NCBI RefSeq assembly: GCF_027924405.1
Contig: NZ_AP026978.1
Span: forward strand, 1,178,001 to 1,242,000
Source of the DNA: Nocardia sputorum
Lineage (GTDB): Bacteria > Actinomycetota > Actinomycetes > Mycobacteriales > Mycobacteriaceae
DNA length: 64,000 bases
Reading direction: 5' to 3'
Position numbers and translations under genes: made by a program. This document shows, one piece after another, positions 42,023 to 50,480 of this stretch. A model generated the notes under the pieces. It ran no database searches. It had not been told where the DNA came from and was given only the letters and a program-made list of their open reading frames with translations. Each line of letters starts with the position of its first letter. Positions within the stretch are counted from its first letter, which is position 1.

Positions 42023-44164
42023 TCAGCTGATCGGCGCGGTCAGGTCGTAGACCGTGACGTTGCCGACCGTCTTCGCGGTGTAGTGGGCCTTGACCCACTC
42101 GGTGATCTCGTCCGCCGCCGACTTCTCGCCACCGGAGCCGGGCCGCATACCCTGCCCCTGCGCGATGAAGTAGTGCACCTCGCCATTCGCCACGTATCGC
42201 TGGAACTGGGCCAGCGTCGGCGCGTCGTCGCCGCCGCTGAAACCGCCGATCGCGATCACCGACGTGCCGGTGCGCAATTCCAGGCTCGACGCGGTGCCGG
42301 AGCCGATGCTCGCCGCCGACCACCGGCTGTCGGTGTTCTCCAGCAGGGCGTCCAGTTCGGCGTTGTCCGCGCTGCCGCCCGGTCCGCCGCCGGGAGCGCC
42401 ACCCGCAGGAACTCCGTCTTCGGTGGGCGGTTCGGTGCCGGTGGGAGCCGCATCGCTGGTCAGCGGTTCGGTGCCGGTGGTAGCCGCGTCTCCGGTTGTG
42501 CCGGACGCTCCGTCGGCGGCGTCGGCGCGGCCGTCGTCCGCCGCCGCGCCCTGGCCGGGTCCACCGCGCCCGCCCGCGCCGGGGCCGCCCATAGAACCCG
42601 CCTGCGCGGGTCCGGAGGCCGGGATGCCGCCGCTGTGCGCGTGCGTGACCGTTTCGACCGCGTAGGCCGTCGATCCGGCGAACCCGGCCACCAACGCCGT
42701 GGCCGCGATCACGACGGCGATCCGGCGCGACCGATGCGCGCCGATGACCAGCGCGATCGCGGCGATCGCGGTCACGATCAGCACGGTCCAGCGCAGCCAG
42801 GGCAGCCAGTCCGGCGTGCGATGCAGCAGGACGAAAGCCCACGCGCCGGTGGCCGCCGACAGCAGCGCCAAGGTGAGCCGGGCCGCCACGTGCCCGCGCC
42901 GCCGCCACAACTGCGTCACCGCGACCGCGGCGACACCGGCGACGGCCGGCGCCAAGGCCACCGTGTAGTACGGGTGGATGATGCCGCTCATGTAGCTGAA
43001 GACCAGGCCGGTGCCGAGCAGCCAGCCACCCCAGAGGATCATCGCCGCGCGCACTCGATCGGTGCGCGGCGCGCGTCCACTGAGCCAGAGCCCGGCGACC
43101 AAGCCGATCAGCGCCACCGGCAGCAGCCAGGACACCTCGGTGGCCATGGTGCCGCTGAACAGCCGGGCCAACCCGGTGTCGCCGCCGAACGCGCCGCCCA
43201 TGCCGCCGCCGCCCGGTCCGCCGGATCCACCGCTCGGGTTGCCGCTGCCGCCCAGCAACCGGCCCATGCCGTTGTAGCCGAGTGCCAGTTCCCACAGGCT
43301 GTTGTCGGTCGACCCGCCGATGTAGGGGCGCGAATCCGCGGGCCACAGTTCGACCAGCAGCACATACCACCCGCCCGCCACCACCATGGCCGCGCAGGCG
43401 GTGACCAATTTGACGATCCGGGACCAGAAGCCCCCCGCCCCGGCGACCAGGAACACCAACCCGAGCGCGGGGAGGACAAGGAACGCCTGCATCATCTTGG
43501 TCAGGAACGCGAAACCGATGGCGACACCGGCCAGCGCCAGCCAGCCGGTACTCGCCGCCCGCAAGCGCGGGCCGGGCGCGTCGATCGCTCGCACCGTGCA
43601 GTACGCCGCCGCGACCAGCAGCACTGTCAGCAGCGCGTCCGGGTTGTCGAAGCGGAACATCAACGCGGCGACGGGAGTCGCCGCCAATGCCGCACCGGCC
43701 AGCAGGCCCGCGCCGGGCCCGCTCCATCGCCGCACCGCGGCATACAGCAGGGCCACCGAGCCGACGCCTATCAAGGCTTGGGGCGCCAGCAGCGACCACG
43801 AGCCGAAGCCGAACAGCCGCCCCGACAGCCCCATCACCCACAGGGCCGCGGGCGGCTTGTCCACCGTGATCGCGTTGCCCGCGTCGTGCGCGCCGAACAG
43901 CAGTGCCTTCCAGCTCTGCGTGCCCGCCTGCGCCGCGGCGGCGTAATACTCGTTCGCCCACCCGGATACCGTCAGATTCCACAGATACAGCACCGCGGTC
44001 GCGACGAGCAGCGCGAGCAACGCCGGACGCGCCCACCGCGGTTGGGTCGACGGCCCGAAGAACACGCGATCCGCCCGGGATCGCCGGGAGGCCGGGGCGC
44101 GATGGGCGCCGACGGGTCTCGCGACGGCCTCCACGCCCGGCGGGACGGTCGTAATCGACGCCAT
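42023..44164 (-). CDS. GT39-type membrane glycosyltransferase with extracellular tail
   Basis: A 713-residue multi-pass protein. Residues about 40-470 carry 12 or so helices and GT39/ArnT features: WANEYYAAAAQAGTQSWKAL and the acidic-Lys pair in ITVDKPPAALWVMGL, then RFDNPDALLTVLL. A Gly-rich loop (near 325-345) interrupts the membrane part. After helix 12 come a Gly/Thr/Pro-rich linker (520-600) and a C-terminal globular domain (SVIAIGGFSGGDDAPTLAQF, NGEVHYFIAQGQG). Such enzymes transfer sugar from polyprenyl-phosphate donors outside the membrane. The ATG is at 44164. It sits next to the OmpR-type two-component pair. Confidence 0.85.
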   Translation of the reverse strand: MASITTVPPGVEAVARPVGAHRAPASRRSRADRVFFGPSTQPRWARPALLALLVATAVLYLWNLTVSGWANEYYAAAAQAGTQSWKALLFGAHDAGNAITVDKPPAALWVMGLSGRLFGFGSWSLLAPQALIGVGSVALLYAAVRRWSGPGAGLLAGAALAATPVAALMFRFDNPDALLTVLLVAAAYCTVRAIDAPGPRLRAASTGWLALAGVAIGFAFLTKMMQAFLVLPALGLVFLVAGAGGFWSRIVKLVTACAAMVVAGGWYVLLVELWPADSRPYIGGSTDNSLWELALGYNGMGRLLGGSGNPSGGSGGPGGGGMGGAFGGDTGLARLFSGTMATEVSWLLPVALIGLVAGLWLSGRAPRTDRVRAAMILWGGWLLGTGLVFSYMSGIIHPYYTVALAPAVAGVAAVAVTQLWRRRGHVAARLTLALLSAATGAWAFVLLHRTPDWLPWLRWTVLIVTAIAAIALVIGAHRSRRIAVVIAATALVAGFAGSTAYAVETVTHAHSGGIPASGPAQAGSMGGPGAGGRGGPGQGAAADDGRADAADGASGTTGDAATTGTEPLTSDAAPTGTEPPTEDGVPAGGAPGGGPGGSADNAELDALLENTDSRWSAASIGSGTASSLELRTGTSVIAIGGFSGGDDAPTLAQFQRYVANGEVHYFIAQGQGMRPGSGGEKSAADEITEWVKAHYTAKTVGNVTVYDLTAPIS

Positions 44165-44275
44165 GGATGTTCGCCTTCCTTCTCGTGTGCACCTCTTTCG
44201 AAGGCTAGGAAGGCCGGCTGCCCACAACCTGGGGCAAAGCTGGGAGTGCGCTGTGCGGGCCGGGCGGGCCTCGGC

Positions 44276-44695
44276 TCAGTCGTGGACGACGCGCCGCGAG
44301 CGGGTCAGCAACGCGCCGTCGGCGCGGATGAGCACGTCGTGCACGACGCAGCTCGGCGCGATCTCCGGCTTGCTGTTCGGGCGGATCTTCACCACCAGGC
44401 AGTAGGCGGTGGACACGATGGTCCCGTCGTCCTGCGGCTGCAGGTTGATCATGTTGAACCAGTGCCTGCGCTGCATCGGGTCGTGCTCGAAACGCTTGTG
44501 GAACTCGACCAGGTCGGCGATGATGCCCGCCCTGGTGCGGGCGGGCGGGATGCCGGGGGTGTGCTCGAATTCCGCGTCTTCGGTGAAAGTCGCGGCGTAA
44601 CCGGGAATGTCGCGGTTGTCCAGGCGCTGCATCTGCTCGGCGTAGAACTGCTGGACCTCGGCGTACAACTCGGTGCGGCTGGCGACGGTCGTCAT
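44276..44695 (-). CDS. SnoaL/ActVI-ORFA-like NTF2-fold protein
   Basis: A 139-residue protein with the SnoaL pattern: VQQFYAEQMQRLDNRDIPGY, TFTEDAEFEHTPG, and the closing SCVVHDVLIRADGALLTRSR. Homologues in aromatic polyketide clusters include ring cyclases and the ActVI-ORFA family of pyran tailoring proteins. It is divergent from the ketoreductase gene and marks the left edge of the cluster. The ribosome site AGGAG lies before the ATG at 44695. Its function could be cyclisation, hydration or an accessory role. Confidence 0.75.
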   Translation of the reverse strand: MTTVASRTELYAEVQQFYAEQMQRLDNRDIPGYAATFTEDAEFEHTPGIPPARTRAGIIADLVEFHKRFEHDPMQRRHWFNMINLQPQDDGTIVSTAYCLVVKIRPNSKPEIAPSCVVHDVLIRADGALLTRSRRVVHD

Positions 44696-44866
44696 GGTTG
44701 CTCCTGTGGTCGCGGCGGGGTTCGGGTCGCACGCCAGGTTGACCGACGCCGCTAGAGCTTCGGTCGAGCCGAATCCGGCGACCGGCGGTTGACCGGATCT
44801 ATAGGACGCGGGTCGACCCTGGTGGTCGAGAAGGGCGAGTTCGGAAGTTCGACCGATGGAGGAGTC

Positions 44867-45649
44867 ATGGCGGAGAATCGGCGCGTCGCGCTGGTCACCG
44901 GAGCGACCAGTGGAATGGGCCTGGAGATCACGAAAAACCTTGCCGCGCAGGGAATCGCGGTGTTCCTGTGCGCTCGCGATCAGCAGCGGGTGACCGACAC
45001 GGTGAAGAGCCTGCAGGACGACGGTCACGAGGTGGACGGCACCGTCTGCGACGTCGCCGACGCCGCGCAGGTGCGCGAGTACGTCGACGCGGGTGTGCGG
45101 CGCTACGGCCCCATCGACATCCTGATCAACAACGCGGGCCGCAGCGGCGGCGGCGTCACCGCGCAGGTGCCCGACGACCTGTGGTTCGACGTGATCAACA
45201 CCAACCTCAACAGCGTGTTCCTGATGACGAAGGCGGTGCTGAACGCGGGCGGCATGCTGGAACGCGGCAGCGGCCGCATCGTCAACATCGCCTCCACCGG
45301 CGGCAAACAGGGCGTGGTGCACGGCGCTCCGTACTCCGCGTCCAAGCACGGCGTCGTGGGTTTCACCAAGGCGCTGGGCCTCGAACTGGCCAAGACGGGA
45401 ATCACCGTGAACGCCGTCTGCCCCGGATTCGTGGAGACGCCGATGGCCGAGCGGGTCCGCGAGGTGTATTCCGGGCTGTGGGGCGTGGACACCGACGAGG
45501 TGCACGCCAGGGTCAGCGCGCGGGTGCCCATCGGCCGCTACGTGCAGCCGTTCGAGGTGGCGGCGATGGTCGACTACCTGATCGGCCCCGGGGCGGGGGC
45601 GGTCACCGCGCAGGCGCTGAACGTCTGTGGCGGACTGGGCAACTACTGA
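44867..45649 (+). CDS. Polyketide C9 ketoreductase (ActIII-like)
   Basis: A 260-residue SDR extremely close to actinorhodin ketoreductase over its whole length. Seen: TGATSGMGLEI (NADPH), NNAGRSGGG, catalytic Ser143 (IASTGGKQG), Tyr156 and Lys160 (APYSASKHG), KALGLELAKTGITVNAVCPG, and the ActIII ending VTAQALNVCGGLGNY. The stereochemistry-linked Pro94 of ActIII is Ser93 here. It reduces the C9 carbonyl of the nascent polyketide on the ACP. The ATG follows GGAGGAG. Next gene 15 bases later is accB. Confidence 0.95.
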   Translation: MAENRRVALVTGATSGMGLEITKNLAAQGIAVFLCARDQQRVTDTVKSLQDDGHEVDGTVCDVADAAQVREYVDAGVRRYGPIDILINNAGRSGGGVTAQVPDDLWFDVINTNLNSVFLMTKAVLNAGGMLERGSGRIVNIASTGGKQGVVHGAPYSASKHGVVGFTKALGLELAKTGITVNAVCPGFVETPMAERVREVYSGLWGVDTDEVHARVSARVPIGRYVQPFEVAAMVDYLIGPGAGAVTAQALNVCGGLGNY

Positions 45650-45664
45650 CGAGGAGGGACGGCG

Positions 45665-46135
45665 ATGACCGCAGTAGAGGAAAATGCCCCCGCCACCGGG
45701 CACGAGGACTATCTCCGGGTGCTGGAAGCGATCCAGACCGGTGCGCTGCAGTTGCTCGCGGGGTTCCCGCAGCAGCCGAGCGCGTTGCGCTTCCAGGTGG
45801 GGGAGGTGACCGTCGAGGCCGAGTGGCAAGCAGCCGCCCCGGCCGCGCCCGCGGCTGCTCCGGTGGAAGGCATTGCCGCGCCGGAGGTTCCGGCGCTCGG
45901 CGCCGTCGTGCGCGCTCCCAGCGTCGGCGTGTTCTATCGATGCCCCGAGCCGGGCGCGGACCCGTTCGTGGAGGTAGGCGACCGCGTGAGCGCCGGGCAG
46001 CAGGTCGGCATCGTCGAGGCGATGAAGCTGATGATCCCGGTGACGGCCCAGGCGGGCGTGATCACCGGGATTCTCAAAGAAGACGGTGAGCCGGTTCAGT
46101 TCGACGAGCCGTTGTTCTCGTACTCCCCGGAATGA
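45665..46135 (+). CDS. accB: Biotin carboxyl carrier protein of acetyl-CoA carboxylase
   Basis: A 156-residue BCCP: a helical start (EDYLRVLEAIQTGALQLLAG), an Ala/Pro-rich linker, and a biotinyl domain with VRAPSVGVFYRCPEPGADPF and the biotinylation site EAMKLMIPV near residue 122 (Lys). It resembles the stand-alone bacterial AccB rather than the fused carboxylase-carrier proteins common in actinobacteria. With accC and accDA in this cluster it completes a malonyl-CoA supply for the polyketide synthase. Co-transcribed with the ketoreductase gene. Confidence 0.92.
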   Translation: MTAVEENAPATGHEDYLRVLEAIQTGALQLLAGFPQQPSALRFQVGEVTVEAEWQAAAPAAPAAAPVEGIAAPEVPALGAVVRAPSVGVFYRCPEPGADPFVEVGDRVSAGQQVGIVEAMKLMIPVTAQAGVITGILKEDGEPVQFDEPLFSYSPE

Positions 46136-46530
46136 CGGTTCGGTTGGGGCGGGCGGCTGCGGCGCCAGGTGAGCACCCGGCGTTGCGTCCGCCCGCCGAC
46201 CTGTGCGGCGCCGATCAGCGTCAGCACGTCTCCGTCCAGCGACATTCGCCGCACCTGCTCGGTCTGCGCCCACGCCGGGTTGGAGCACACGCTGATCGCG
46301 TGCACCACCTCCGCGCCGGTCAATCGCCAGGTGCCCGCGTAACCCATGAACGGGTTGGCTCCCGCGGCGCTGTCCGTGCGCATCATGCTCACCGACATGT
46401 AGCCGTGCGCGCCGTAGATCAGCAGGCCGCGCGGGGCGTCGCCGAGCGGGCCCTGGCTGGTGCCGTTCTGCTCATCGAGGTCGTAGTAGGACACCAGTTC
46501 CCAAGTACCCACGAGATCGCTTGCGTTCAT
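46096..46530 (-). CDS. Lipocalin-like-domain protein in polyketide cluster
   Basis: A 144-residue protein: LVGTWELVSYYDLDEQNGTS, GLLIYGAHGYMSVSMMR, the strand AGTWRLTGAEVVHAISVCSN, MSLDGDVLTLIGAA. This is the lipocalin-like (Lipocalin_5) pattern seen in small proteins beside aromatic polyketide genes, some suspected as cyclases or chaperones. Its last 40 bases overlap the convergent accB gene. The start is ATG 46530, 17 bases after the preceding gene, so probably one operon with it. Confidence 0.7.
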   Translation of the reverse strand: MNASDLVGTWELVSYYDLDEQNGTSQGPLGDAPRGLLIYGAHGYMSVSMMRTDSAAGANPFMGYAGTWRLTGAEVVHAISVCSNPAWAQTEQVRRMSLDGDVLTLIGAAQVGGRTQRRVLTWRRSRPPQPNRHSGEYENNGSSN

Positions 46531-46547
46531 GGCGGCCGCCGCTCTGA

Positions 46548-47042
46548 TCACGCTGTAGCCGGTTGCCGGGCGAACCGGTGACTGACCCGCACCAGTCGCC
46601 AGACGATGTCCAGCTCCGCGTGATCGCGCGGCCCGTAGATCATCACCAGCGTCCCGGGCAGGTACCCCTGCCGAGCCATCGGATGCGGTTCCGCCCAGCC
46701 CTGCCGGACGGCCTCGGCGACAACGCCTTTCGGCAGGCACATGTGCAGACTGCCGTCGCCGTGCCCGTGCAGGTGGGCGAATTCGGTGCCGACGAGATAC
46801 GCCTCGGCGGGCCCGTGGGCGATCGTCGGCCGCAGGTGCAGGGCGCGGGTGTCGGGCACAGACACCCCGCTGCGACCGGGCAGGACGCCGTCGAGCGTGG
46901 TCATCCGCGACCACAGTTCCTCTTGCAGCTCGGGTGGCGCGGTCTGGCTGAGCTGCTGGTGCGGATTGTGTTCCCGGGTGCGCGGCCGGTCGCCGGAGCG
47001 AGGCGGCAGGTCCAGGCGCCCGTCCGGTGTTGTCGTCGTCAT
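46548..47042 (-). CDS. Luciferase-domain (DUF5519-like) protein
   Basis: A 164-residue protein matching the small 'luciferase domain' family by RPTIAHGPAEAYLVGTEFAH, LHGHGDGSLHMCLPKGVVAE and GWAEPHPMARQGYLPGTLVM followed by YGPR. No catalytic assignment is known to me and nothing implies light emission. It is divergent from the HxlR regulator, whose operator lies between them, so it is probably controlled by that regulator together with the lipocalin-like gene. Confidence 0.68.
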   Translation of the reverse strand: MTTTTPDGRLDLPPRSGDRPRTREHNPHQQLSQTAPPELQEELWSRMTTLDGVLPGRSGVSVPDTRALHLRPTIAHGPAEAYLVGTEFAHLHGHGDGSLHMCLPKGVVAEAVRQGWAEPHPMARQGYLPGTLVMIYGPRDHAELDIVWRLVRVSHRFARQPATA

Positions 47043-47091
47043 GACTGTGCTCCCTTCGGATTTCGCATTCTGGCGACCCTTGGGACCACGT

Positions 47092-47105
47092 TACTTTCCA
47101 AAGTA
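47092..47105. promoter_or_regulatory. HxlR-type operator
   Basis: TACTTTCCAAAGTA: perfect 6-bp arms TACTTT/AAAGTA around CC, in the 103-base gap between the luciferase-domain gene and the HxlR gene. Such TACTT/AAGTA palindromes are common targets of HxlR-family proteins. Confidence 0.65.
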
Positions 47106-47145
47106 TAGTAGTAACCAAGGGGAAAGTGACTTACCGGGAGGATGT

Positions 47146-47520
47146 ATGACCGCCGGGCCCGAGACGCCCATCGATCCCTGTCCGATCACGCCGGTCATCG
47201 ACCTGGTGTTCGGCCGCTGGTCCACCCAGGTGCTCTGGGTGCTCACCCACGACGGCCGGCTTCGGTTCACCGAACTGCAACAGCGCATCCCCGGCCTGAC
47301 GCCCAAGGTCCTCACCCAGCGCCTGCGTCAGCTGGAACGCGACGGCCTGGTCGCGCGCACCTACCACCCAGAGGTGCCGCCCCGGGTCGAATACGAGGCG
47401 ACCGCGCTGGCCAGGACGCTGACGCCGGTGTTCGGCAGCATCGTGGACTGGTCCGCCGAACACCTCGGCGAGGTTCTCGCGGCCCGCGCCGCCTACGACG
47501 CGGGGGAGCGCGCGAGCTGA
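47146..47520 (+). CDS. HxlR-family transcriptional regulator
   Basis: A 124-residue winged-helix regulator: CPITPVIDLVFGRWSTQVLW with the FGRW core typical of HxlR (residues 12-31), the recognition region RFTELQQRIPGLTPKVLTQR, and wing LVARTYHPEVPPRVEYEATA. It keeps only one Cys in the N-terminal position (Cys12), a potential redox or electrophile sensor as in HypR/QorR. The ATG follows GGGAGG. A TACTTT-AAAGTA palindrome lies about 41 bases upstream. Confidence 0.9.
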   Translation: MTAGPETPIDPCPITPVIDLVFGRWSTQVLWVLTHDGRLRFTELQQRIPGLTPKVLTQRLRQLERDGLVARTYHPEVPPRVEYEATALARTLTPVFGSIVDWSAEHLGEVLAARAAYDAGERAS

Positions 47521-47542
47521 CCCGTGGCCACGGGACCCGAGA

Positions 47543-48304
47543 TCATCGGGCGGACGCTGGATGCGACGCCGACGTGATCAGGCATCCGGCCAGCTCGCGC
47601 GGCATCGTGATCATGCAGTCGTGCCCGGTGGGTAGCACGTGGAGGCGGTCGGCGGGCAGGTCCGCGGGCGGCAGGGTGCGCGGCATGGCCGCGCGCATCG
47701 CCTTGAAGTCCTCGCCGCCTTCGCCGCAGTGCACGTGCGTCACCGGAATCGCCTCCAGCGCTTCCGGATTCGTCAATCGCACGGGCTGCTGGAAGGTCTT
47801 CAGCGATTGCGGCGTCTGCATGGACGCCAGCCAGCTGAGATCGGGTTCCTCGGTGACGCCGTACAGTCCGCCGTCGCCGGTCGGTTCGGTTTGCGGCGGC
47901 ACCCGCCAGCCGTCGCCGGTGGCGGCCGCCGCGGCGGCGAACGCCTGGACCATGCCCGGCATGATGTCGGCCACCGCCTCGCCGTCGCGCGGCACGAAGG
48001 TGTCGAGGTAGACGAGGCCGGCGATGCGCTCCGGCACGGCGTCGGCCAGGGCGGTGACGACGATGCCCGCATAGCTGTGACCCACCAGGACGATGTCGGT
48101 CAGGTCCTCGGCGGTGACCAGGTCGACCAGATCCTGGACATGGGTGTCGAGGCCCACGTCGGCGGTCAGTAGATGCGCGCGGTCGCCGAGGCCGACCAGC
48201 GAAGGAGCCAGGACGCGGTGGCCCGCGTCTTCCAACAGCGGGGTCACCCGCTGCCAGACCCAGCCGCCGTGGAAGGCGCCGTGGATGAGCAGGTAGGTCG
48301 ACAC
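47543..48304 (-). CDS. Alpha/beta hydrolase, esterase family
   Basis: A 253-residue hydrolase like the plant salicylate/methyl-ester esterase group: oxyanion HGAFHGGWVWQRVTPLLEDA, nucleophile Ser in LVGHSYAGIVVTAL near residue 76, acid Asp in the late strand, and catalytic His in LPTGHDCMITMPREL near 231. It is the last gene of the seven- or eight-gene KS operon, two bases after the monooxygenase gene. A role in ester cleavage, chain release or thioesterase editing is possible. GTG start. Confidence 0.85.
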   Translation of the reverse strand: MSTYLLIHGAFHGGWVWQRVTPLLEDAGHRVLAPSLVGLGDRAHLLTADVGLDTHVQDLVDLVTAEDLTDIVLVGHSYAGIVVTALADAVPERIAGLVYLDTFVPRDGEAVADIMPGMVQAFAAAAAATGDGWRVPPQTEPTGDGGLYGVTEEPDLSWLASMQTPQSLKTFQQPVRLTNPEALEAIPVTHVHCGEGGEDFKAMRAAMPRTLPPADLPADRLHVLPTGHDCMITMPRELAGCLITSASHPASAR

Positions 48305-48306
48305 GA

Positions 48307-49566
48307 TCAGTTCTCCCTGAGTTTCGTCAGTGCCGTGCCGGTTTGGTTCGACGCGGCGGGCGGCACGGGTTCGGGGCGGACGCCGACGCCGATCACCCGG
48401 GCGACCAGGCGGGGCAGCCGCGGGAAACGGCGGAGCAGCCGGACCAGCAGCGGGTTGTCGGTCCCCGGGCGTCCCGCGCTGGGGTAGAGGTCGGCCAGCA
48501 GGCGCAATTGCGCGAATTGCACCACGCGCATAGGGAACTCGCGGCGGCGCTGGATGGCGCGCAGCTGGGCCGTGGTCGGCGTCGCGCCCGCGGTGAGGAT
48601 CGGCGCGAGCAGCCGGGCGGCGGCGATCGCATCCTGCACCGCCAGATTGATCCCGACCCCGCCCGCCGGGGACATCGCGTGCGCCGCGTCCCCGATCGCC
48701 ACCAGCCCCGGCCGGTACCAGCGGCGCAGCCGGTCCACCCGGACGTCGAGCGGCTTCACGTCGTCCCAGCCCAGGATCTCCGCCTCCAGATACGGCGCGA
48801 GCACGGGATAGATGGCGGCCAGATCCGCGCGGAACCGTGCGGGCCCCGCCTCCCGGATCGTCGCGAAGCCACCCTTCGGGATCATGTACGCGACCTGGAG
48901 ATAGTCTCCGCGGTCGATGCAGACGATGAAGAACCCCTTCCCGCTGCGCACGGTGGGCAGCCGTTCGCCCTCCGGCTTGCCGACCCGGAACCAGAGCACG
49001 TCCATCGGCGCCGCGCTGGCGGCGACCTCGAGCAGCCCCGACCGGCGCACGATCGAATGCCGCCCGTCGGCCGCGATGACCAGGTCGGCGGTGACCTCCA
49101 GCGGTCCGCCGGCCGTCGTGGCGCGGACGCCGGTCACCGCGCCGTCGCGCTGGATCAGCTCGGTGACCTCGGCTTCCTGCACCAGCCGGAAGCCGGGGTA
49201 GCGGCGGCCCGCCTCGGCGAGGAAGTTCAGCACATCCCACTGCGGCATGAACGCCACGAACGGGAAAGGTCCGGGCAGGGCACTGAAATCCGCGAACACC
49301 ACCGGACCGGTCGCGGTCGCCATCGGCAATCGAGGCAGTTCGACGTGCGGCAGCGCGAGGAACTCCTCGGCCAGGCCGAGGTCGTTCATCGCCAGCAGCG
49401 TCGAGGTGTGCACGGTGTCGCCGCGAAAATCCCGCAGGAAATCCGGATGCTTCTCCAGCACGAGAACTTCCACGCCGGAGCGGGCCAGCAGCAACCCCGT
49501 CATCAGTCCGGCGGGGCCGCCGCCGATCACGCAGACCCGTACCGATTCGGTCCTCACGCCAGGCAT
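48307..49566 (-). CDS. FAD-dependent aromatic monooxygenase
   Basis: A 419-residue class A flavoprotein hydroxylase: GxGxxG in VCVIGGGPAGLMTGLLLARS (residues 11-30), the DG motif in LVIAADGRHSIVRRSGL near 165, and GD motif GLVAIGDAAHAMSPAGGVGI near 285. Related enzymes hydroxylate polyketide rings using NAD(P)H and O2. It overlaps the MBL cyclase stop by 13 bases and so is translationally linked. A quinone-forming oxidation is a reasonable guess. Confidence 0.88.
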   Translation of the reverse strand: MPGVRTESVRVCVIGGGPAGLMTGLLLARSGVEVLVLEKHPDFLRDFRGDTVHTSTLLAMNDLGLAEEFLALPHVELPRLPMATATGPVVFADFSALPGPFPFVAFMPQWDVLNFLAEAGRRYPGFRLVQEAEVTELIQRDGAVTGVRATTAGGPLEVTADLVIAADGRHSIVRRSGLLEVAASAAPMDVLWFRVGKPEGERLPTVRSGKGFFIVCIDRGDYLQVAYMIPKGGFATIREAGPARFRADLAAIYPVLAPYLEAEILGWDDVKPLDVRVDRLRRWYRPGLVAIGDAAHAMSPAGGVGINLAVQDAIAAARLLAPILTAGATPTTAQLRAIQRRREFPMRVVQFAQLRLLADLYPSAGRPGTDNPLLVRLLRRFPRLPRLVARVIGVGVRPEPVPPAASNQTGTALTKLREN

Positions 49567-50480
49567 GTCGGCACCTGCCCGCCGTTGTAGAGCACCATCT
49601 CGTCGAAGATCGCCAGCACGTCCAGCGGTTCACCGGGCGGGCCGCCGGTCAGTTCCGCGTCCGCGCGATAGAGGTTGCCCACCAGCCGCTCCTGGTCGAC
49701 CAGCTCGGTGAACTCGCCGTGGTCGGCCTCCAGCGCGATCGCCAGCGGCGTCAGCCCGAGCGCGCGTCCCTCCGCGGCCAGCTCCTGCACCCAGCGCAGA
49801 TACCGCAGCGTCTGGTCGAAGATCTCCGGCCCGGTGACCGGGCCGTGCCCCGCGACCACCGTCTCCGCGCCCAGCGCGGCCAGCCGCCGGACCGCGGTGA
49901 TCGAACCGCTGACCGAACCCATCAGGCAGAACGGCGCCGCGCCCGCCATCACCAGGTCGCCGGCGAACAGCACGCGTTCCTCGGGCAGCCACGCCACCAC
50001 GTCGTTGGTGGTGTGCGCGGCGGTCCCGAAGTGGATGAGCTCCACCCGGCGCTCGCCCCGGTGCAGAGTCAGGTGGTAGCTGAACGTGATGCTCGGCAGC
50101 GTGACTCGCACGTCACCCCATTCCACGTCCGGCCACAGCTTGGTCAGTGCCAGGCCGGTCTCGATCATCTCCGGCCGGATCCGGTCGTGGCCGACGACGA
50201 CGGCGGCCGGTCCGAACAGGTGGTTGCCGAAATTGTGGTCGCCATGGTGATGGGTGTTCACGATGGTGCGGGCGGGGCCGGTACCGAGCCCGTCGACGAA
50301 CTCGACGAGGGCGCGGGTGCGTCCCTCGGTCGCCAGCGTGTCGATGACCACCGCGCCGCCCGGCGCGGTCAGCACCCCGGCGTTGCTGACGCACCAGCCG
50401 CCGCGGCTGTGCGTGTAGGCGTAGACGCCGTCGGCGAGCTCCTGGACGCGCGGGGCGGCGGCCGTCTCGGTGGCGGTCAT
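49554..50480 (-). CDS. Metallo-beta-lactamase-fold cyclase (ActIV-like)
   Basis: A 308-residue MBL-fold protein with zinc motif TIVNTHHHGDHNFGNHLFGP near residue 77, IHFGTAAHTTNDVVAWLPEE near 150, LFAGDLV and the late VVAGHGPVTG. In the actinorhodin pathway ActIV has this fold and acts as second-ring cyclase and thioesterase; the operon position after the aromatase fits that role. It starts at ATG 50480, overlapping the aromatase stop by four bases. Confidence 0.85.
   Translation of the reverse strand: MTATETAAAPRVQELADGVYAYTHSRGGWCVSNAGVLTAPGGAVVIDTLATEGRTRALVEFVDGLGTGPARTIVNTHHHGDHNFGNHLFGPAAVVVGHDRIRPEMIETGLALTKLWPDVEWGDVRVTLPSITFSYHLTLHRGERRVELIHFGTAAHTTNDVVAWLPEERVLFAGDLVMAGAAPFCLMGSVSGSITAVRRLAALGAETVVAGHGPVTGPEIFDQTLRYLRWVQELAAEGRALGLTPLAIALEADHGEFTELVDQERLVGNLYRADAELTGGPPGEPLDVLAIFDEMVLYNGGQVPTCLA

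Noticed and set aside
44696..44866. SARP heptamers in the SnoaL/ketoreductase divergent gap
   Set aside because: TCGAG/TCGAC/TTGACCG words occur, but not at 11- or 22-bp spacing, so evidence is too weak to annotate.
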